Shown in pieces: positions 31,261 through 43,300 of a stretch of 64,000 nucleotides of DNA. The stretch is from Aspidiotus rigidus (taxonomy: Eukaryota; Arthropoda; Insecta; Hemiptera; Diaspididae): NCBI GenBank assembly GCA_035079385.1, contig JAVHKY010000004.1, positions 16,089,001-16,153,000 of the forward strand, in the 5' to 3' direction. How positions within the stretch are numbered: the stretch's first letter is position 1; the number at the start of each line of letters is the position of its first letter. Made by a program: the position numbers and the translations under genes. The notes under the pieces were generated by a model. The model saw nothing but the letters and a program-made list of their open reading frames with translations. It had not been told where the DNA came from and did not search any database.

Positions 31261-32840
31261 TGAAGTCGATGCACTGTAAGTTCGTACACTAATACATGAC
31301 TCACGATCTTTCTAGTTTCACGTTTCTGAAGTCTTTATTTCGTTAATCCTCATTGATAATGACTGTTCGTTGAAATGCAAAAATCATCTCTTCCTATAAA
31401 ATATTAACGTACCGGTGATTTTTCACATTTTAAATGATTGATTTCCTGCACACTTTCAATTTACTGCACATAATTTTCTGTACAAAGATCAAGTGCTTTC
31501 AACAAATGATAATAAACCTTTTCAGAAATTCAACTACGGTAATAGTCTATAAATTCAGTAAAAAATAGAAGTCCCTAGGCGGTAGGTAGCATTTTTGTCG
31601 TATGCAACTTACTCAACGAAGGAATCACAAAATCTTCTGTCGTACCGCACGGATCAAAGAATCAAAACAATCGCACGTACACAATATAAACTACATAACC
31701 TTTGGAAGGCTTTTTACGTTATACATAAAATTTCTGAAGTACTCACAGCCACTATTTCCTATTATACTCTTTCGGTATCAACTGTTTATTTCGCACCACC
31801 TGCTTTCGCAGCCCCAAAACCGAACTACATCGCAAAACTTTCCACTCGCGTTTCTAAAAAGACGAAATAAAGAAGACCGATCGCGTTACAATTCGGACTT
31901 TTTATCACAATTAGAGAGAGAAAGAGGATCGCACGATACGAGTATATGTTGATTACGGCATTACCGGATTCTCACATTAAGAAATTAACACCACGAGCAG
32001 CGCGATAATACAGATACGGTACGTATAGATCACTACTATCACAACTTGCCAGTTCGAGTTCGCCGGTGCCGACGATAAAACCAGTGTGTTCACTGTTTCC
32101 CTCCAAGGCAATGAAAGAGTCGAGGGGTTCCTAAATTAATTGAATTAACTCGTCGGAACGAGTACTCGTACTCGCTGCAGTGCATGCGGTGTCCATGCAC
32201 GTGCTTCGCGGTGCTATTTCGCGGCTCGAATCATGCCTATCACGAAACAGTCGCCACCACTCTTCTTCTTTTTGATCGTAGTGAATACCTGGTCTACTAC
32301 GAACCGTCGTGGATTCATTGTCATCATCCTCGCCACCGCACATCTGTCGTCGTATGTAGGTATGCGAGAATTTCTGATTTTTCAGATAATGCAAATATGC
32401 GAAGCCTAGCGCGAGAATTAGATGGCCTCGACAGCGACTCGATCTAATATTATAATTTTCCTATTTTTTTTTTTTTGTTCTTCAACGTAATTGCACTTAT
32501 GGATAGATCCGAAGGTTAGTATATTTTGCAGAAATAAGTCAAGCCAAAGTATCTGGGAAAACTTTCCAGATATACAAGAATCTCATTTAAATACCGTATT
32601 TTCTGGGGTTTATTCATATTTAAATTTTCTATAAACGCAAATTCAATCGATAAATGTGTTTTAGGAAGAAAGCAGAAAAAATATCAGAACTAACGGATGC
32701 TGTCTGCACCCCAGTAACAGTACTTGCCCAGCACGACAGAAAACGTCGACGAAAAAATTGTTGAAAACCAACTTGATGGAATTATCTTCAGTTCACCTAT
32801 TAAATAAAGTTTCCTCTTAGTACGGGCTGTTAATTCAAAA
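31261..32840. other. Unique-looking sequence without recognised genes
   Basis: Several open frames of 60-116 codons (for example 31,595-31,952 + and 32,131-32,447 on both strands) overlap in different frames and match no family I know. This stretch lacks the repeats that dominate elsewhere, so host exons could hide here. Confidence 0.35.
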
Positions 32841-32849
32841 TTCTAGAAA

Positions 32850-33690
32850 ATTGTGCATTTCGTCATAGAAGCATGAAATTTGGTGTTGAGGTATATGAGG
32901 GTGTAACAAATGATATTAACAAGAGTGTCACGCAGAAAGCATATTTTTGTACCCCCAGGGGTCCCCTTTTTTTTCTTTGGGGGGGGGGAGTGATTTGTGG
33001 AAAAAATATTTTTCCCTACACGCACCCTTCCATTAGGGGCCTTGGGCCCAAAAATTTTACAAAATTGTAAATGTAATCAGAAAAACTTGAAATTTGGTAT
33101 ACAGGTAAAGGAAGAGGTAATGAATAATATTAACAAGAATATGCCACAGAATAAGTTCATTTTTGTGCCCCTATGGACCCATTTTTTTTTGGGGGGGGGG
33201 GAGAGAGATGCTTATTTTGAACATTAATATTGTAAAAATTGGCAAAATAATTATATAAAATACATGCATTGGATGAGTTGTTCGAAGAAATGCTGCGAGG
33301 AATTTTTTCCTATACATAGACCCTTTCATTGGCGTCCTTGGGGCCCAAAATTTCATAAAATCATAAATTTCATCAGAAAAACTTGAAATTTGGTACACAG
33401 GTGAAGGAAGGTGTCATAAATAATATTAACAACAATATACCACATTTTTGTGCCCCTATGGGCCCATTTTTTTTTGTGGGGGGGAGCCAAAGGCTTCATT
33501 ATTTCAAGACTTATTGTTGCAAAGCTTGGAAAAAAAAAATATACATAATAATTATATCCATTGGGTGATTTGTACGGAAAAAATGGCGCGAGGAATTTGT
33601 TTTAGGTATAAACTCTTCCATGGAGTGCTCATGGGCTCCAAATTTCACAAAATTCTAAATTTCATCAGATGCGTATGTAACTTTTTAGCC
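32850..33690 (+). repeat. Repeat A, left arm of an inverted pair, three internal subunits
   Basis: Three related subunits of about 300 bp (starting near 32,865, 33,085 and 33,380) each read 'cttgaaatttggta', then 'gtgcccctatgg.ccca', then a T-run plus G-run. The region near 33,440-33,560 is closely matched in reverse at 36,215-36,365. Confidence 0.75.
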
Positions 33691-33699
33691 TTCATTACT

Positions 33700-34115
33700 G
33701 TAGGCCTAATTACAAATTATGAGACAAAAGAAAACGCAAATCTTAAAGATTTTATTGAATAAAATTATTATCAAGGGCCGTAATGTAGAGAGACAAATTC
33801 TGGATTCCGTATTTTTCGAACATCATTTGCCAAACTCGAGTCTATACAATGAAAATGTGAATATTCAATTTTTTGAGCATCTTGTTCTCTCAAATTTCCC
33901 ATTTTGATGTGAAAGAATACCCTGTATCTTAAAACAGTGTGGACCAAATCTTGACACATTTTATACATTACCTATCGAAACTGAGGTACCAAGAGATGCA
34001 AAAGCTAGCGCAGAATTATATTGTCTAATACTTTCTCGGAATTGCGTACTTTCAATATGAACACCACACAACAATTCCTCGATTAACGAAGGCACTTCAA
34101 AATCAAGATTTAAAA
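33700..34115. other. No recognisable feature
   Basis: Unassigned AT-rich sequence between repeat A and B copy 2. Confidence 0.4.
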
Positions 34116-34116
34116 T

Positions 34117-34842
34117 TTTTTGACATGTTCCATGTCTTTTCTCTCGCCAGACCCCGATTTTGAAACTCGCGAGTACACCCCCCCCCCCCCCCCCCCCCCG
34201 TCAAGAGAAATCTCTACCCCGTGGGTGATTCAGAAATTCGCGAGTACACCCCGCGTAATAATAATAAATAATTAATTAATCAATTAATAATTAAATAATC
34301 AAATAAATAAATAATTAAATAATTAATATAATTAAATAATCAAATAAATAAATAAATAATTGAATAATTAAATAATTACATAAATAAATAATTAAATAAA
34401 TAAATAATTAAATAAATAAATAAATAATTAAATAATTAATATAATTGATAATTAGAAAATTTTCTAAGTCCCTCTTCCTATCATATATGGCTGGATAGTC
34501 GAAATTTTTCCAAGTCCCCTAGACTTGAATTGTCTCATACCATTCCAATACAACAGCGAGACAGGGGGCGAACGAGCGGAGCGAGTTCGCGCTACCTCAT
34601 ATTTCTCATAGAAGACTTGAATTTTCCATACCATTCCAATACAACAGCGAGATCGCTCGTTCGCCCCACGAAAGTTGATACCTCAAAATATAGAACACCC
34701 ACAATTACCTCAAAATATTTCACTTGCAAGACTTATACGACGCCAAGATAGGTAAAGGGAGTAAACGAATAATATTTCACGAACACTTGACCTAGTAGAA
34801 GAATTAATAATAAATAAATAAATGAATAAATAAATAAATAGA

Positions 34843-34873
<31 letters not shown>

Positions 34874-35250
34874 AAAAATAAATAAATAATATTAAATAAT
34901 TAAATAATAAAATAATCGAATAATTAAATAATTAAATAATTAAATAAATAAAGGCTGAATAATCGAAATTTTTCCAAGTCCCCTACACTTGAATTGTCTC
35001 ATACCATTCCAATACAACAGCGAGTTCGCGCTACCTCATATTTCTCAAAAAAGACTTGAATTTTCTGATATCATTCCAATACAACAGCGAGATCGCTCGT
35101 TCGCCCCACCGAAAGTTGATACCTCAAAATATAGAACACCCACAATTACCTCAAAATATTTCTCATACAAGACTTATACGACGCCAAGATAGGTAAAGGG
35201 GTAAACGAATAATATCTCACGAACACTTGACCTAGTACAAGAATTAATAA

Positions 35251-35306
<56 letters not shown>

Positions 35307-35948
35307 ATTAAATAATTAAATAATTGAATATTTAAATAATTGAATAATTAAACAATTAAATAAATAAAGGCTGGATAGTCGAAATTTTTCCAAGTCCCCT
35401 AGACTTGAATTGTCACATACCATTCCAATACAACAGCGAGACAGGGGGCGAACGAGCGGAGCGAGTTCGCGCTACCTCATATTTCTCATAGAAGACTTAT
35501 ACGACGCCAAGATAGGTAAAGTTTTTTAAGTCCCTCTTCCTATCATATATGGCTGGATAGTCGAAATTTTTCCAAGTCCCCTAGACTTGAATTGTCTCAT
35601 ACCATTCCAATACAACAGCGAGACAGGGGGCGAACGAGCGGAGCGAGTTCGCGCTACCCCATATTTCTCAAAAAAGACTTGAATTTTCTCATACCATTCT
35701 AATACAACAGCGAGATCGCTCGTTCGCCCCACCGAAAGTTGATACCTCAAAATATAGAACACCCACAATTACCTCAAAATATTTCTCATACAAGACTTAT
35801 ACGACGCCAAGAGAGGTAAAGGGGTAAACGAATAATATCTCACGAACACTTGACCTAGTAGAAGCCTAGACTGAAATATTTCATGATGACTGATAAAATA
35901 TAAAAGACATGGAACATGATTTTCATTTATTTGGCTATGCCAGAAATT
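34117..35948 (-). mobile_element. Repeat family B, copy 2, inverted, partly expanded
   Basis: The same termini as copies 1 and 3 occur in reverse: TTTTGACATG at the left and GGCTATGCCAGAAA at the right. The 17-bp inverted pair is at 34,124-34,140 and 35,902-35,918. It holds a C-run of more than 20, the 'gtgtactcgcga' blocks (reversed) and AT simple repeats. About two and a half diverged units related to the 587-bp repeat of copy 3 are present. It is longer than the basic 0.7-kb form through internal tandem growth. Confidence 0.82.
34257..34455. repeat. AATA/TTAA simple repeat in B copy 2
   Basis: Uninterrupted AAATAAAT / TTAAATAAT mixture. Similar blocks lie at about 34,800-34,945 and 35,245-35,366 within the same element. 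Confidence 0.85.
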
Positions 35949-36149
35949 TTTTTTTTCCTCCCATGGAACACTTGGTGAATATTTTCTCCTTTTCGGTTAC
36001 TTCATTTTTGAGATGAAAAGCTTCACAAAATTTACACTCAAGATTCATGGCATCTAAGTAATTTGGCGCAATATTGATTTCACAATATTTTCTTCTACCA
36101 ATAAATATCAAACCAGAATTCGAAGTGATTGAGCCTAGTTATCATTTTC

Positions 36150-36990
36150 AAAAGTAAATGTATTGTCTGGTAGGTGTGAAAAATATTGTGATTCATTATT
36201 ATCAATAGAAAACTCTTTCCTGGCACAAATCACCCAATGGATATAATTATTATGTATATTTTTTTTCCAAGTTTTGCAACAATAAGTCTTGAAATAATGA
36301 AGCCTTTGGCTCCCCCCCTCAAAGAAAAAATGGACCCATAGGGGCACAAAAATATGGTATATTGTTGTTAATATTATTTACGACACCTTCCTTCACCTGT
36401 GTACTAAATTTCAAGTTTTTCTGATGAAATTTATGAATTTATGAAATTTTGGGCCCTAAGGCCTCCAATGAAAGGGTCTATGTGTAGAAAAAAATTCCTC
36501 GTAGAATTTCTTCGGAGAACTCACCCAATGCATATATCTTATATAATTATTTTTCCAATTATTGCAACATTAGTGTTCAAAATAGGCATCTCCCGCCTCC
36601 CCTCCCCCCCAAAAAATGGGCCCATAGGGGCACAAAAATAAACTTATTCTGTGGCATATTCTTGTTAATATTATTCATTACCTCTTCCTTTACCTGTATA
36701 CCAAATTTCAAGTTTTTCTAATTACATTTACAATTTTGTAAAATTTTGGGCCCAAGGCCCCTGAAGGAATGCGTGTAGGAAAAAAATGTTGTAATCCACT
36801 TTTTCTACAAATCACATGATTAATATATTTTTCATAATTTCTTTCCAATTTCTGCAACAATAATCCTCAAAATGAACCCTCCCTCCCCCCCAAAAAAAAA
36901 GTGGACCCCAGGGGGCACAAAAATGGGCTTTCTGCGTGGCACCCTTCTTAATATCATTTATTACACTTCAACACTAAATTTCCTCCTATT
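36150..36990 (-). repeat. Repeat A, right arm of the inverted pair
   Basis: Reverse of 32,850-33,690 with moderate divergence: 'ccaaaggcttcattatttca' reversed near 36,300, 'ggcacaaaaat' blocks, and the C/T-run segments. The subunit order is preserved in reverse. Confidence 0.75.
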
Positions 36991-37610
36991 ATGACAAAAT
37001 GCACAATTCTTTCCTTACTGCCTCTACTATTTTCCACTACTAACGCATATTTGCATGGTATCACTCTACTTTAAAAAAATGATTTTCTGAAAGATCGTTT
37101 TCCATATTATACTCGTGTGTATCATGAAGTGATAAATAATTTCTGAGAATAGTCCAGAAGACGTGACAATTTTAGGGGGGAGGTGTGGTTGTCAAAATAG
37201 TACGCCAGGTCACTGTGGGGTGGGGGGAGGGATTTAGGGTTTAGTCACGTGGTTTAATTGTCTGGAAAATATACGTAGCATGTGTAGAGCTGTAAAATCA
37301 ATTTTCTTCAAAATCTTGTAAAGAAAACGTAGTTTTTCCTGAATAGAGCCTTCAAAATCCTGTAGACATGTCCAAAATTGACTTTTTCAACTTTCAACCA
37401 ATATCACACGAATAAAAATTTTCCTTTTCAAAGGTGCGTAATAGTATGATAGTGATTTAAAATTATATAGAGCAATATGTTGAAAAAAAAAAAAAAAAGA
37501 CGTGAAAATTAGTGAGGGGGGGGGGGATTCCGGTATATACTACGGATGGTCACGACGGGGGGCGGTAAAAAGTCGGTAAAAATGGGTCACGTAGTTTGGG
37601 TACGTTCCCT
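36991..37610. other. No recognisable feature
   Basis: AT-rich with G-runs near 37,175, 37,220 and 37,517. No coding or terminal structure is seen. Confidence 0.35.
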
Positions 37611-38430
37611 TATAATATCCCGCCTCCTTTTCGCTCTTTGATGGCGTAGTACACCGTAAGATTATGTTCAAAGGTCGAATTGTTCCAAGTCTCTAACAAA
37701 GGTCAAGATCATCACGCTCATTAGGCACAGCTACTCTCCTCGTTATACCTCCTTTAATGATCAATTCCTCGGTGTTCAGGTCGAGATCCGAGGTTCATTT
37801 TCTTGAAGTCCTTGGTCCGGCTTATGTTTAGCCTCAGGTCCCATTCTACTCAGTATCTCCTTAAGACTCACCCTACAGAGGTTCATAGCTCCAGATTTTC
37901 GAATGATCGAAACTCGAAATTTCCCCCTAACTCTCAAATTACGTCAGGTCATTGATGTTGTCACAAAGATCAGACGCGGACGTTTCCTGAGGATGTGAGC
38001 CTCGTAGCACGGGACTCATCTGAACGTAAGAAGTTTTAGCCTAGCCTATGTTTAACCCAAGATTTTATTATAGCGGTTAATAGCTAAACATTTCTTCAAG
38101 TTTTCTTTTTTAAGTTTCTTAGCTCAGTCTTCTCTACAGAGAAACGAAGCTCGACATTTTTTCAAATCCCTAAATAAAGTCAAAGTTATTGATTATATCA
38201 CAAATTGTGCACACGCCCGTTTCCTGAAGATATTCTCCCATCCTCCTCCCCCACCCAACAGAACAGATTCAGGGTTACCCACTAAAAACAAAAACAGAAT
38301 CTTGGAGCCTCTAGCTCTGAATCGGAGATCATGAATATGTCTATCCACATGATGACGTCACATCCTCCTCCAGCTGCCTCCCTTCCAGCGAAACCTTATA
38401 TCTCCAAGTGAAACTAATATGTCATCTGTG
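37611..38430. repeat. Dispersed TGACGTCA-type repeat, long copy
   Basis: The segment 'gtcacaaagatcagacgcgg' followed by 'acgtttcctgaggatgtgag' (37,955-38,000) matches 53,085-53,125 and 57,290-57,320. A 'gatgacgtcac' word lies at about 38,352. There is no coding sequence. Confidence 0.6.
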
Positions 38431-38505
38431 CCGAAAGAACGTTATTAGTGTGCAAATTCATTGAGAGAAACGCGGAAAACGAAAACAAGAAATCGTCGAT
38501 AAAAT

Positions 38506-38548
38506 GGCGATAAATATTAATGAAAATTTTTCATTAATATTTATCGCC
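38506..38548. repeat. Perfect 43-nt palindrome
   Basis: GGCGATAAATATTAATGAAA plus one A, then a single central T, then its exact reverse complement (21-nt arms). It could extrude as a cruciform or fold as an RNA hairpin. No flanking element was recognised. Confidence 0.9.
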
Positions 38549-40235
38549 CCTCTGGATTCCGGGTCATAAAGGCCCCCCGGAACACGACGCATGGGACCCA
38601 CTCTGCTCTCTTTCTCATTCACTGATCCTTCCCTTTCTTCAGCCCATGACTCAAAATCTTACTGTCGTTCTCAAATCATCTCATGATGGTCAACCCAACA
38701 ATGAACTCTGTTTCCGACCCTCCCAAGCCATGAAAATTGGGTACACCAGCCGAACCCTTGGACTCTTCGCTCCGACCTCACGTCAATATACTGTTATGCT
38801 GAGGAATTTTATCTGTCTCTCATTTTTTTCTCCTCTTCATAAATCATTATTCTCATCATTTTCTGTCCCCTCGCTCAAGCTTGTTCTACCCTCTTCGACA
38901 ACTCAGAAACCATTACTGTACTATTACGGATACAAAGGTATTCAACAGCAATACTTCTTCCTGAGCTAATGACTCTCCGTGTGAATAGCTCGTAAAAAAA
39001 ACTAGTAAATTCCTTCAAATTTTTCTCTCATCTGACTCATGGCCTAACATTTGACTGATTGCAGCACTTGGACTATTTTTTCCTATGATCATAAAAAATA
39101 ATAAATTACGAATATAAAAATAATCGAATTCGTGACAAAAAAAATCTTCTAAACGTGATCTCACGTACATTACACTTCACTATTGACATGAAGCTAAAAT
39201 TCAACTTATTAGGTACTTAGTCACCGGCAGAATTTTATTTACTTACATTCTTTTGTTAAGTCTTTCCTGTCTCGTTACATCGGATCATTCAACAAAGTTA
39301 ATATTTTACGTTTCACCGAAGTGAAGATCTTTCATTCGTTCTCTCCTCTCGCAATTTTCGTTCGTTCTCTTCTTTCTAAGCCGTCAAAATTAAGTTGATA
39401 CCGCTCATTTCTGAAATTAAATTTTTGAAATTTTCTGTACCCGCAAAAACATTTGTATCCTTTGAAAGCTGATTTTAGAAAGGACAACAGAATACCATTT
39501 CTCGGTATACGAAAACTCATCAGAAGAAGTCACCGCGACGACCCAAAGTGAAAATACACTTTTCCTTTTTCATTAAAAAGAGAATCTTTCGTACCTACAA
39601 TGACGCACCCTGTATTCATTACAAACTTCATTTTGAAATAATACGCTTTTCAAACTTCAAAGCTGACTTCGGCTGAGAAACTTATTCATCTTGAAATCTA
39701 TTGAATAGGGAAAAGAGAAACTAGACTCGTCTGTTCGCAGGCTTGTGTACGGAATAGTTGAAAAAACGAAACACATTAACTAATGTTTCATAATCGCATC
39801 ATTTTATGTTTTGGATATTTGCCATCAAGCGTATTTCCTTCCTTCATGTGCAACTTAAATCACTTCTATAGACAGCTCCTCCCATCGCAGCCGTCCAATT
39901 AAGCTTTAAAAATTCCTACCGAGCTCCAGAATAACTCGAATCTAATTGATTTTAAATCAGATACTTTTGGGGGCGTATTCTTGTATCAGTAACACGAGTA
40001 TATTTTCATGTTCACGTTCTCTATATGCTGAAACGTTAATTGAGATACACCAATTTCGCTTTCGCGCGACATAAGCTCCGTGCAACCGATCCCAGGCTTG
40101 TCGTCGAGTCATAAGAACTAACATAAAGCTGTAAGAAAGACACAATACTTACGTGCGAGGGTAATATTAAAGGGAGGGGGAGGGTTGTTGATAAATGAAA
40201 AAATTGTAACTTGGTCATATTGTAGTATTATTAAA
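38549..40235. other. No recognisable feature
   Basis: Unique-looking AT-rich sequence. The longest open frame (38,646-38,969, +, 107 codons) matches no family I know and lacks a convincing context. Confidence 0.35.
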
Positions 40236-40325
40236 TTTTCTGGCATAGCCAAATAAATGAAAATCATGTTCCATGTCTTTTATATTTTATCAGTCATCAT
40301 GAAATATTTCAGTCTAGGCTTCTAC

Positions 40326-43300
40326 TAGGTCAAGTGTTCGTGAGATATTATTCGTTTACCCCTTTACCTATCTTGGCGTCGTATAAGTCTTGTATGAGAA
40401 ATATTTTGAGGTAATTGTGGGTGTTCTATATTTTGAGGTATCAACTTTCGGTGGGGCGAACGAGCGATCTCGCTGTTGTATTGGAATGGTATGAGAAAAT
40501 TCAAGTCTTTTTTGAGAAATATGAGGTAGCGCGAACTCGCTCCGCTCGTTCGCCCCCTGTCTCGCTGTTGTATTGGAATGGTATGAGACAGTTCAAGTCT
40601 AGAAGACATGGAAAAATTTCGACTATCCAGCCATATACGATAGGAAGAGGGACTTAAAAAACTTTACCTATCTTGGCGTCGTATAAGTCTTCTATGAGAA
40701 ATATGAGGTAGGGCGAACTCGCTCCGCTCGTTCGCCCCCTGTCTCGCTGTTGTATTGGAATGGTATGTGACAATTCAAGTCTAGGGGACTTGGAAAAATT
40801 TCGACTATCCAGCCTTTATTTATTTAATTGTTTAATTATTCAATTATTTAAATATTTAATTATTTAATTATTTAATATTATTTATTTATTTATTTATTAT
40901 TAATTCTTGTACTAGGTCAAGTGTTCGTGAGATATTATTCATTTACGCCTTTACCTATCTTGGCGTCGTATAAGTCTTGTATGAGAAATATTTTGAGGTA
41001 ATTGTGGGTGTTCTATATTTTGAGGTATCAACTTTCGGTGGGGCGAACGAGCGATCTCGCTGTTGTATTGGAATGGTATGAGAAAATTCAAGTCTTTTTT
41101 GAGAAATATGAGGTAGCGCGAACTCGCTCCGCTCGTTCGCCCCCTGTCTCGCTGTTGTATTGGAATGGTATGAGACAGTTCAAGTCTAGAAGACATGGAA
41201 AAATTTCGACTATCCAGCCATATACGTTAGGAAGAGGGACTTAAAAAACTTTACCTATCTTGGCGTCGTATAAGTCTTCTATGAGAAATATGAGGTAGGG
41301 CGAACTCGCTCCGCTCGTTCGCCCCCTGTCTCGCTGTTGTATTGGAATGGTATGTGACAATTCAAGTCTAGGGGACTTGGAAAAATTTCGACTATCCAGC
41401 CTTTATTTATTTAATTGTTTAATTATTCAATTATTTAAATATTTAATTATTTAATTATTTAATATTATTTATTTATTTATTTATTATTAATTCTTGTACT
41501 AGGTCAAGTGTTCGTGAGATATTATTCATTTACGCCTTTACCTATCTTGGCGTCGTATAAGTCTTGTATGAGAAATATTTTGAGGTAATTGTGGGTGTTC
41601 TATATTTTGAGGTATCAACTTTCGGTGGGGCGAACGAGCGATCTCGCTGTTGTATTGGAATGGTATGAGAAAATTCAAGTCTTTTTTGAGAAATATGAGG
41701 TAGCGCGAACTCGCTCCGCTCGTTCGCCCCCTGTCTCGCTGTTGTATTGGAATGGTATGAGACAGTTCAAGTCTAGAAGACATGGAAAAATTTCGACTAT
41801 CCAGCCATATACGTTAGGAAGAGGGACTTAAAAAACTTTACCTATCTTGGCGTCGTATAAGTCTTCTATGAGAAATATGAGGTAGGGCGAACTCGCTCCG
41901 CTCGTTCGCCCCCTGTCTCGCTGTTGTATTGGAATGGTATGTGACAATTCAAGTCTAGGGGACTTGGAAAAATTTCGACTATCCAGCCTTTATTTATTTA
42001 ATTGTTTAATTATTCAATTATTTAAATATTTAATTATTTAATTATTTAATATTATTTATTTATTTATTTATTATTAATTCTTGTACTAGGTCAAGTGTTC
42101 GTGAGATATTATTCATTTACGCCTTTACCTATCTTGGCGTCGTATAAGTCTTGTATGAGAAATATTTTGAGGTAATTGTGGGTGTTCTATATTTTGAGGT
42201 ATCAACTTTCGGTGGGGCGAACGAGCGATCTCGCTGTTGTATTGGAATGGTATGAGAAAATTCAAGTCTTTTTTGAGAAATATGAGGTAGCGCGAACTCG
42301 CTCCGCTCGTTCGCCCCCTGTCTCGCTGTTGTATTGGAATGGTATGAGACAGTTCAAGTCTAGAAGACATGGAAAAATTTCGACTATCCAGCCATATACG
42401 TTAGGAAGAGGGACTTAAAAAACTTTACCTATCTTGGCGTCGTATAAGTCTTCTATGAGAAATATGAGGTAGGGCGAACTCGCTCCGCTCGTTCGCCCCC
42501 TGTCTCGCTGTTGTATTGGAATGGTATGTGACAATTCAAGTCTAGGGGACTTGGAAAAATTTCGACTATCCAGCCTTTATTTATTTAATTGTTTAATTAT
42601 TCAATTATTTAAATATTTAATTATTTAATTATTTAATATTATTTATTTATTTATTTATTATTAATTCTTGTACTAGGTCAAGTGTTCGTGAGATATTATT
42701 CATTTACGCCTTTACCTATCTTGGCGTCGTATAAGTCTTGTATGAGAAATATTTTGAGGTAATTGTGGGTGTTCTATATTTTGAGGTATCAACTTTCGGT
42801 GGGGCGAACGAGCGATCTCGCTGTTGTATTGGAATGGTATGAGAAAATTCAAGTCTTTTTTGAGAAATATGAGGTAGCGCGAACTCGCTCCGCTCGTTCG
42901 CCCCCTGTCTCGCTGTTGTATTGGAATGGTATGAGACAGTTCAAGTCTAGAAGACATGGAAAAATTTCGACTATCCAGCCATATACGTTAGGAAGAGGGA
43001 CTTAAAAAACTTTACCTATCTTGGCGTCGTATAAGTCTTCTATGAGAAATATGAGGTAGGGCGAACTCGCTCCGCTCGTTCGCCCCCTGTCTCGCTGTTG
43101 TATTGGAATGGTATGTGACAATTCAAGTCTAGGGGACTTGGAAAAATTTCGACTATCCAGCCTTTATTTATTTAATTGTTTAATTATTCAATTATTTAAA
43201 TATTTAATTATTTAATTATTTAATATTATTTATTTATTTATTTATTATTAATTCTTGTACTAGGTCAAGTGTTCGTGAGATATTATTCATTTACGCCTTT

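Noticed and set aside
34170..34200. Sequencing gap or vector artefact at the long C-run
   Set aside because: The same homopolymer occurs at the equivalent place in all three B copies, so it belongs to the element, although its exact length may be unreliable.
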